Positions 56,984 through 64,000 of a stretch of DNA of 64,000 nt are shown piece after piece. The notes beneath the pieces were generated by a model. It saw only the letters and a list, made by a program, of their open reading frames with translations, searched no databases and was not told the DNA's origin. Origin of the DNA: Pictodentalium vernedei. Taxonomy: Eukaryota > Mollusca > Scaphopoda > Dentaliida > Dentaliidae. Each line of letters begins with the position of its first letter. The first letter of the stretch is position 1. The stretch covers positions 2,848,457-2,912,456 of the forward strand of contig CM062292.1 of assembly GCA_031216915.1 (NCBI GenBank). The letters are read 5' to 3'. Made by a program: the position numbers and the translations under genes.

Positions 56984-57150
56984 GCGGTTGCTCATTGGTA
57001 AGACCACTGGACTTGAAACCGAAAGGGCGACGGTTCGATTCTGAACCTCGTGATCTGTTATGATCCTTTGGCAAGACAATTAATCCTGATTGCCCGCGTG
57101 GGAGTACAGTGGTGGTTTGTACCAAAGCGTACTATGCGAGTTGTAGTTGT
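56984..57150 (+). mobile_element. tRNA-Ser-like SINE, third family
   Basis: GCGGTTGCTCATTGGTAAGA (A box), an anticodon-loop position reading TGA, a long variable-arm-like segment (CCGAAAGGGCGACG), GGTTCGATTCTGAACC (B box), then CCTTTGGCAAGACAATTAAT, a relative of the CCTTGGGCAAGACACTT block of family 1. A G-run starts at 57169. No target duplication seen. Confidence 0.7.
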
Positions 57151-57419
57151 TGTCCGCCAGGGAGAGGAGGGGGGGGGGGGGGGGGGGGCTCTCAAACCCC
57201 AACATTTTTGACAGACCACCCAAAATTCGCGACAAAATTTAGATTCAAGAACCCAATTTCTACCGTCTTGGATTCCAAAAACGGCTTCATTATCGAAAAT
57301 TCAGTCTAAAACAACTGTTTAAGCCAGAATATCAATAATTTTCCTTCTATTATTATGCAAAATTTTCATATAAAAATCCTCAAAATTTTCTCGACAGACC
57401 AAAACAAGAGCTGGACTGT
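57151..57419. other. 20-base G-run and unique sequence
   Basis: G-run at 57169-57188, then AT-rich sequence without a supported feature. Confidence 0.5.
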
Positions 57420-57786
57420 CGTCCGGTGCATACCCCTAAACGTGGTGTACCACCTAGTGTGGGCATACCTCTGACCAAATATTATAGAAAAAAATGTGTA
57501 TTTTCCAACAAGATTGAATTTTCAGAAAGGATTGCATTCCGACATTATTGCATTTTTCAACAGGATTTTGTAAGTCAAAGAACATCTTACGGGATTAATC
57601 TGACAACACCGAAATTCATTCTAGTCTTGGGAAATGTTACAATTTAATTACATTCCAAGTTTCATTTAATTCCATAATGATATACTTAAGTTATGAAAGT
57701 TATGAATATTCTCGGAAGCACGCACAGACGGACAGACAAACGCATGTAATCCAGTATACCCACCCAAGACACCCCCCCCCCCCCCC
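57404..57786 (+). repeat. HINE-like element, short
   Basis: ACAAGAGCTGGACTGTCGTC (GGAC/GTCC stem) at the 5' side. The 3' side has CAGACGGACAGACAAACGCA and CCAGTATACCCACCC, where a terminal hairpin would be expected but a 15-base C-run (57772-57786) follows. Confidence 0.55.
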
Positions 57787-58080
57787 ATTTTGCACTGTGT
57801 GTGGCAGAAGCCTTTTTCATAAGCTATCTGCATGTCCTATTTCATTGAGATCTGATAACCCATGTCTGAGATACAGGCTAAAGAGACAGCAGAATGGCCA
57901 ATTTCTAAATTAAAAGGTATGGTTAATTGTTTGGTGTTTGGAAGGTTTATGCAATGAGGCAGAAGCCTTTGTCATAGGCAAACTGCACGCCATATTTCAC
58001 TAAGATAACCCATACCTGAGATACAGGCTGAACAGACAAATAATGTCTATTTCATAAACGAAGGCCCGAGAAAAATCTTA
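57787..58080. repeat. two tandem units of about 180 bp
   Basis: GGCAGAAGCCTTT, TCATA(A/G)GC, CTGCA(T/C)G, GATAACCCAT and CTGAGATACAGGCTAAAGAG / CTGAACAG occur in the same order in both units. Confidence 0.75.
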
Positions 58081-58705
58081 ATATTCCTAATTACTATTGC
58101 AATTTATGGTAATGTCAAGTCTAAGGAAGGAAAAAGATTCACAACATTCGCCCAATCTGAATAAAACCCACCGCTAATAAAATAACACAAACACTCTTTC
58201 AAGCTGTCAATGACTGTCTTTCGGGGCCTATGACAGACGCTGGCTCCCGGCCATTTGACGAAATGAAACTGCTGAGCCCTCCCCCCCCCCCCCCATAAAT
58301 AAATATGCACCTGCATACTTATTCATAACGGGGAGTGGCGGGGTGGGGGGGGGGGGTGGGGAGTATTTTCCTTTACATTTTTATTTCATTGGGTACAGGA
58401 GCAGGGCCTGTGGTCTAATTTTCGACTCAAGCTGTTCGACGTTGATTCTAAAGTTTGCAAGTACGCAGCGCCTAATGTGTTAATTTCATAAAATATTCAC
58501 AGACACATATAATTTTGATATTTTTTTGATGTTTGTGTGAGAGTAACCTTCAAACATAATCCTTATGCGTCATGTTTAGCTCATTTAAATGACAAGCTAT
58601 ACAGTGACTGAATGAACATCAGTCTGTTGTTTACATTGTTAATACCCACAGCATAGGGGATGCGCGTTGCACAGTGGGATGAGTGACGTCATGTGAAAAC
58701 TATCT
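58081..58705. other. unique sequence with C- and G-runs
   Basis: C-run at 58281-58294 and G-run at 58345-58356. No supported frame. Confidence 0.4.
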
Positions 58706-58785
58706 ATAGTCCCCCAAAACTTTTTCCGGGGGACAATTAAGGTTGTCCCAAGATGGCAGCTTTTCTGGAGGTAACAAACCCAATT

Positions 58786-58855
58786 ATACCAGGTTAATAC
58801 TCTCTACATTTAATGTGTTTGTGAAGACTTTACCAAGGCCATGGTTAATTTCATA
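58786..58855 (-). pseudogene. partial duplicate of the 59.4-kb coding fragment
   Basis: The minus strand reads GKVFTNTLNVESINLV then a stop. It corresponds to GKIITKTLNGESINLI at about 59370-59425. At the nucleotide level GGTTAATACTCTCTACATT matches GGTTAATACTTTCTCCATT. Confidence 0.55.
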
Positions 58856-59069
58856 TTTGATGTCAACCTCCTCATTTAAATTTTCTGGCTCATAAATTCC
58901 TGATTTTACCTAATTATTGCCGAAAGGATCTATTCTGTACATCACATAGCCCTGTTGCAGTGGAAGTTTTTATTCACTTGGATAATTCCATTAATTTTCG
59001 AGTTAAATTTCTACCAGTTGGCCCTAATTGTGTTCAGAATGAGATTTTGATTCCTGAGAATACCAAAGT

Positions 59070-59488
59070 TCATGTCAAGATGTAACATTTTTTTTCATTA
59101 GTTTCTGATTTGTGAATTAATTTCGGAAAAAAAACGCTCAAAATCCTCTTGTCCAGTGTTACGTTTTCAGAGTCTTTCAACTCTAGAATTACATTCTGAA
59201 AGAATGTTAGAGTCTTTTCAATAGCCTTTGGATATGCCAAATTGAAAGCATATATTGCAGCTAGAAAACCTGCAAACAACTCAAAAAACAGCTACATGTA
59301 ATAATTTCCTTGCTATCCACTATTAATTTGAAGTCACCACCCACGTTGGAGAGAATATCTGACTTCAATATAAGGTTAATACTTTCTCCATTCAATGTCT
59401 TTGTGATAATTTTACCAACTTTCTCCTTGAATAAAACTGCAAGTCCAATAAAAGCTAAACATTCTTCTGCATCTGTAAATGAGAACAT
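59070..59488 (-). pseudogene. C-terminal domain fragment of an unidentified protein, frameshifted
   Basis: Two minus-strand frames abut. 59488-59261 reads FTDAEECLAFIGLAVLFKEK, VGKIITKTLNGESINLIL and FKLIVDSKEI. 59279-59070 reads FAGFLAAIYAFNLAYPKAIE then KTLTFFQNVILELKD. The two join only through a frame change in a T-run near 59283-59290. The pattern of a hydrophobic helix, YPK, then T-L-x-F-x-Q recalls the C-terminal region of a poorly described group of animal proteins often labelled SAM-domain or zinc-finger-like; that match is from memory and weak. It lies between two HINE-like hairpins, so it may be a captured gene piece. Confidence 0.4.
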
Positions 59489-59848
59489 AATATAAATATT
59501 AAAGTGGAGTCTTCAATCTGCATACCTGTAGGGACAAAGATGCATAAGTATTAAATTTTTTTCCACATCATTTAAACTACAGTACCAGCAGAAATTATCA
59601 TCTGGACAACACAAAAACTGTATTTTCTAAGTCAAAAAAGGGGAATAAATCCAGTAAAAATCAGCGGAGCGTGCCCATTTTCGAACTTGACCTGCATTTC
59701 TACCCGAGTAAGACACATACCAAATTTAGTTTCAGTAAAATCATCCAAACTAAAGTTATCATCCGGACAAGAGTGTGACGGACGGACGGACAAACGGACG
59801 GACAGACACTGCAGATTACAATAGTCCCCCGAAGGGTCGGGGGACAAT

Positions 59849-60286
59849 AAGTTGTAGGATAACCACAAGACAACTGTGATCCCATTTTCATTATGTTGGT
59901 AATTCCAACCCTTGACATCACTTTTTGGAAAGCTCTCACTGAGAGCTTCCCAAGAAATGATGTAAATTCCAACCGTTGACAAAAGAAATGATGTCAGGAG
60001 TGAGAATTATCGACAGAATGAAATGGGATAAGAATTTTCTGGTGGTTATTCTACAACTTACTTCTGCTCGTACTGTACACATGGATTTACCCTGTTCGCA
60101 CCTGGAGACGAATATCGGGCCAAATCGCAATGGAATAATGGCCCGATAATTCCACCCCTAAAACTTCCCAATCACGGCATGTAAATCAGATATTGTCGAC
60201 ATCAATCACAATATATAATTATATAGTGACAATCGATAATATAATATCTTACAACAAAAAAAAAAAAAAGAAATCGCCAACATCCA
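59849..60286. other. unique sequence with a 50-bp palindrome
   Basis: 59918-59966 folds (ACATCACTTTTTGGAAAGCT / AGCTTCCCAAGAAATGATGT around CTCACTGAG). AATTCCAACCSTTGACA stands on both sides (about 59902 and 59967), so the palindrome looks inserted with a target-like duplication. Confidence 0.65.
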
Positions 60287-60408
60287 AATGCATATTTTAA
60301 CTTTCAGACACAATACACTCGTCTTTGATTTATGATGGATCGCCCATCACGAATCGAACATGTCCGTCCCAAGTTACTGTATAGTGTCTGAAAGTGAAAT
60401 ACGCATTC
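60287..60408. mobile_element. 122-bp inverted-repeat element
   Basis: AATGCATATTTTAACTTTCA with GACACAATACAC on the left, and GTATAGTGTCTG then AAAGTGAAATACGCATT on the right, form terminal repeats of about 30 bases. Confidence 0.7.
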
Positions 60409-61885
60409 AGTCATTTTGTAAATATTCGCTTTCGTCCTCTTTCACCTCCAGTGCAGTTTGTTGAAGGAAGGACAAGGCCAAGTAAAACAAGAGGTAAGCA
60501 TCGCAGATGCTGGGTCTCGTTTTTTAGTGGACCACGCCACAAGACTCATTCTCCCAACTCCTGGCGGTAACCCTGCAGAACCGCATTGGTAAAGGAGTCC
60601 TTGAGTGTAGATACCAAATAAAATCCGTGGACCATATTTTTTCCTTGGTACCCTAAAAAAAAATTGTCTACACTATTGTCACAAATAGCAGTGTGAATGA
60701 ATTTCTCACCTAAACACTGAAATATTAAGAGATTTTCAATGTAATAAAGTGGGTGTGTATAAGCTATGAGTGTACAGAAACAGAGCTCAAATTAATCTGA
60801 AAAGTTTGAATAGAAATCTACTATTCGCCCTGGAAAATTGATTAGCAGTTGATTTCAAAAGCACTGCAGACTGATAATTATTGAATAGAAAAATTCAGAA
60901 ATTGCATGGCGAAATGCTCTGCTAATCCAGTTATTTTGAGCGCAATAATTAAGCAGATAGCTTGAGAAATTCTGTTGTTTCACCGTTCCAATATATGTGG
61001 TAGTGGTAAAAAATAAAATAAACTTTAAAAAAAAAACCTAACTACCAACCCTAACATTTCAAACTCAATCTACCTTCCATATATATAAAGCAAAGCTGTG
61101 TGTGGATGTGTCTGTCTGGGATAAACATAATATATACTCCTTTTGTAAATAAAACCCCACTTTCATCCCTGATATCAATATCCGACACAGAATTGTGAAA
61201 TATCTTCTTCCAAACATTTTGTTTTTCCACCACATGAAGTGTTTTATTCTTCATATTGCCTATATTACTTATATCATATCTAACAAGTGAATTCATACAC
61301 CACTCTGTTCTAAAGCAACCCAGGTCGGACAGAAAAAAACTCTCATTTCTGTTTCTCTCCAAACAAATGATCAGGGTGCCGAGGGCTACTCTCCTTTTGA
61401 TGCATTACTGATGTATCTTCAAAGCCATTAACCAAACTGACAAGCTTGTGACTGTTATGAAAATTTAATTTTGATAACCCAATATTTTGAAACAGAATAA
61501 GATTTAATTTAAAAAAAATGCACTGATGACACAGGGTAATTTGGAACGGTCACCATGGGTGGACATTCCCCATACCTCTAACTACAAGTCATGTGGAAAC
61601 CAAAAGACTCAGCATGGAAATTTGCAATATATAAAGCCATTAGTGCACAAACTACAGATTTACTTGTCCAAAACTTTCCAGTGAATTATGCTCTGATCAG
61701 CCAGTCTATCTTTGTTTGCCTGTCAATACATGTTTGAGGTCACATCCCATACCAATATCTATGGCAACATCATGAGTCATGGCATATGAAGCCAAACATT
61801 ACTACCTACAGAGAGGTGAGAACTCCCACTGGGATCATATTATACCTGTCAACAGGAGACAAACACTACTCAACATCCCTTAGTT
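60409..61885. other. mostly unique sequence
   Basis: At 60488 ACAAGAGGTAAGCATCGCAG with an AGCATC/GATGCT stem resembles a HINE-like 5' end, but the CGCTCACC that should follow is not there. 61728-61800 has traces of SINE 2 (TTTGAGGTCACATCCC, ATCTATGGCAACATCATGA). Confidence 0.4.
61051..61362 (-). CDS. unrecognised open frame
   Basis: 103 codons on the minus strand (MERNRNESFFLSDLGCF ... VYIMFIPDRHIHTQLCFIY). Starts at an ATG and ends at TAA. Composition is not that of a repeat translation and the frame is long for this AT-rich surrounding, but I see no domain, signal peptide or membrane segment. The C-terminal end overlaps TATATATAAAGC-type sequence. It could be a decayed transposon ORF or chance. 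Confidence 0.2.
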   Translation of the reverse strand: MERNRNESFFLSDLGCFRTEWCMNSLVRYDISNIGNMKNKTLHVVEKQNVWKKIFHNSVSDIDIRDESGVLFTKGVYIMFIPDRHIHTQLCFIYMEGRLSLKC

Positions 61886-61889
61886 TTAA

Positions 61890-62122
61890 CCCTTTAGTTA
61901 CCCAATATGGATAGCAGACGACATTGACCTAAACAAATCTTTATTTACTAAAAATCTTCATTTCTGTCTCAAAAACATAGCATATGACCCCTCATTGGAA
62001 TGAGCTCAACAAGCTTGTTCCAACGAGGGGTCATAAGCTATGTTTTTGAGACAAAAATGAAAACCATAATATAATTTGAAGGCAATTTTTATGAATATGA
62101 ATGGTGAGTTTTTGGTAAAGGG
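61890..62122. mobile_element. foldback MITE (TTAA family), copy 7
   Basis: Flanked by TTAA at 61886-61889 and 62123-62126. Ends CCCTTTAGTTACCCAATATG and TTTGGTAAAGGG. The centre has drifted (GGAATGAGCTCAACAAGCTT) yet still partly pairs. Confidence 0.88.
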
Positions 62123-62126
62123 TTAA

Positions 62127-62430
62127 TCAATTAGAATTTGAAATGACGACACGTGTACAAAAAAAAATATTGAATTAATAAAAAGAAATTCATTTGTTGT
62201 CTCAAAAACATAGCTAACTAGAAAACTGACATGTCAGAAAAGGCTCCGCTAGGTATATCATTGAATGAAAAAAATTGAATGATGTCACCAATTAACAAAA
62301 TAGGTGTAGTATTTAATACATATCTAATGTATTCAGGAATGGATTAGGCCACACAAATCATATTAATTGGTTCTCGGGCATTTTTGTTTAAGTCAATGAG
62401 GGAGTGAGTGAAAACCTTCTACATAGAAGA
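62127..62430. other. unique sequence before the satellite
   Basis: AT-rich, with GTCTCAAAAACATAGCTAAC (about 62198), an echo of the foldback MITE arm. Confidence 0.4.
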
Positions 62431-62435
62431 TATCA

Positions 62436-64000
62436 AACAGTACAGTGTTGACTTATCATATGAAATAACCATAAGTCTGGAACTACAAATTAAAATATCG
62501 TCAAAAATGAAAGTGAGCTTCCTTGGATCATATCAAAAATGTTGTGAAAAAAACATTACGAAAATCCATGCAGGTAAAGTTGACTTAAATTTTTCTTGAT
62601 TTTTTGACGATTCAAGTCCCATAACTCTGGAAAGACATATTTAAATATTGTCCAAAAACGAAAGGGACCTTCCTCAGATCACTTCAAACATCTCTAGTGT
62701 TGACTTATCATATGAAATAACCATAAGTCTGGAACTACAAATTTAAATATCGTCAAAAATGAAAGTGAGCTTCCTTGGATCATATCAAAAATGTTGTGAA
62801 AAAACATTACGAAAATCCATGCAGGTAAAGTTGACTTAAATTTTTCTTGATTTTTTGACGATTCAAGTCCCATAACTCTGGAAAGACATATTTAAATATT
62901 GTCCAAAAACGAAAGGGACCTTCCTCAGATCACTTCAAACATCTCTAGTGTTGACTTATCATATGAAATAACCATAAGTCTGGAACTACAAATTAAAATA
63001 TCGTCAAAAATGAAAGTGAGCTTCCTTGGATCATATCAAAGATGTTGTAAAAAAACATTACGAAAATCCATGCAGGTAAAGTTGACTTAATTTTTTCTTG
63101 ATTTTTTGACGATTCAAGTCCCATAACTCTGGAAAGACATATTTAAATATTGTCCAAAAACGAAAGGGACCTTCCTCAGATCACTTCAAACATCTCTAGT
63201 GTTGACTTATCATATGAAATAACCATAAGTCTGGAACTACAAATTAAAATATCGTCAAAAATGAAAGTGAGCTTCCTTGGATCATATCAAAAATGTTGTA
63301 AAAAAACATTACGAAAATCCATGCAGGTAAAGTTGACTTAATTTTTTCTTGATTTTTTGACGATTCAAGTCCCATAACTCTGGAAAGACATATTTAAATA
63401 TTGTCCAAAAACGAAAGGGACCTTCCTCAGATCACTTCAAACATCTCTAGTGTTGACTTATCATATGAAATAACCATAAGTCTGGAACTACAAATTAAAA
63501 TATCGTCAAAAATGAAAGTGAGCTTCCTTGGATCATATCAAAGATGTTGTAAAAAAACATTACGAAAATCCATGCAGGTAAAGTTGACTTAATTTTTTCT
63601 TGATTTTTTGACGATTCAAGTCCCATAACTCTGGAAAGACATATTTAAATATTGTCCAAAAACGAAAGGGACCTTCCTCAGATCACTTCAAACATCTCTA
63701 GTGTTGACTTATCATATGAAATAACCATAAGTCTGGAACTACAAATTAAAATATCGTCAAAAATGAAAGTGAGCTTCCTTGGATCATATCAAAAATGTTG
63801 TAAAAAAACATTACGAAAATCCATGCAGGTAAAGTTGACTTAATTTTTTCTTGATTTTTTGACGATTCAAGTCCCATAACTCTGGAAAGACATATTTAAA
63901 TATTGTCCAAAAACGAAAGGGACCTTCCTCAGATCACTTCAAACATCTCTAGTGTTGACTTATCATATGAAATAACCATAAGTCTGGAACTACAAATTAA
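62436..64000. repeat. 251-bp satellite, at least six units, continues beyond the window
   Basis: The unit recurs at exactly 251 bases in the last four steps. Each unit itself consists of two related halves (CATAAGTCTGGAACTACAAA / CATAACTCTGGAAAGACATA; ATGAAAGTGAGCTTCCTTGG / ACGAAAGGGACCTTCCTCAG). Units near 62436-62950 are more diverged. Each unit leaves a 63-codon frame open, which reflects sequence identity between copies and not coding. Confidence 0.96.

Larger units (their letters stand above)
58706..59848. repeat. segment bounded by two matching hairpins, HINE-like
   Basis: The left hairpin (58706-58737) has TAGTCCCCC / GGGGGACAAT arms. The right hairpin (59822-59848) has TAGTCCCCCGA / TCGGGGGACAATA and is preceded by GACGGACGGACGGACAAACG and a family F unit. 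Between them lie gene-like fragments on the minus strand. Confidence 0.6.

Noticed and set aside
58915-59083. Plus-strand frame ending VGPNCVQNEILIPENTKVHV
   Set aside because: It reads like protein, but is only about 50 codons, has no start, and opposes the better supported minus-strand fragments; no domain recognised.
62899-63843. Four near-identical 63-codon frames
   Set aside because: They are translations of the 251-bp satellite, begin at TTG, and repeat only because the units are identical.

Overview
This window looks like 64 kb of gene-poor, repeat-dense nuclear DNA from a marine invertebrate. The SINE type, the GGAC-tract repeat elements and the TatD-bearing Ty3-like element suggest a lophotrochozoan, most likely a mollusc; that placement is an inference. 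I find no intact host gene, no rRNA or tRNA gene, no CRISPR array and no prokaryotic signal. Almost everything recognisable is a transposable element, a satellite array or a palindrome.

Layout. 50-7465 (minus strand) holds a decayed Ty3/gypsy-type retrotransposon: gag, protease, RT, RNase H and integrase in order. A PHD-finger-like remnant, a 44-bp tandem array and a broken TatD-type nuclease frame follow on the same strand. 9-11.6 kb has a SINE, two copies of a TTAA-flanked foldback MITE and a large inverted repeat. 11.95-14.2 kb is a 153-bp tandem array. 15.2-17.75 kb has two 5'-truncated LINE copies head to tail. From 18 kb onward the window is a patchwork of elements sharing one design: a 5' stem-loop, a tandem-repeat core, a GGAC-rich tract and a 3' terminal hairpin. 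I call these Helentron/HINE-like as an inference. Between and inside them lie SINEs with clear target duplications, two related satellite loci, several palindromic MITEs and two long inverted repeats. The window ends inside a 251-bp satellite with a two-unit higher-order pattern.

Only a few protein fragments may come from host-type genes: a degenerate C2H2 zinc-finger exon (55.6-56.0 kb), a frameshifted C-terminal domain fragment (59.1-59.5 kb), and unrecognised open frames at 36.7 and 61.1 kb. The elements relate to each other by insertion order. SINEs sit in satellites and inside an inverted repeat, MITEs sit in gag, in a SINE and in a satellite, and two SINE families share one tail, which implies a common LINE partner.

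Most interesting are the Ty3-type element with PHD-like and TatD-like modules 3' of integrase, the shared structural rule of the HINE-like families, MITEs with central palindromes in three families, and repeated growth of poly-G/C tracts inside older sequences.
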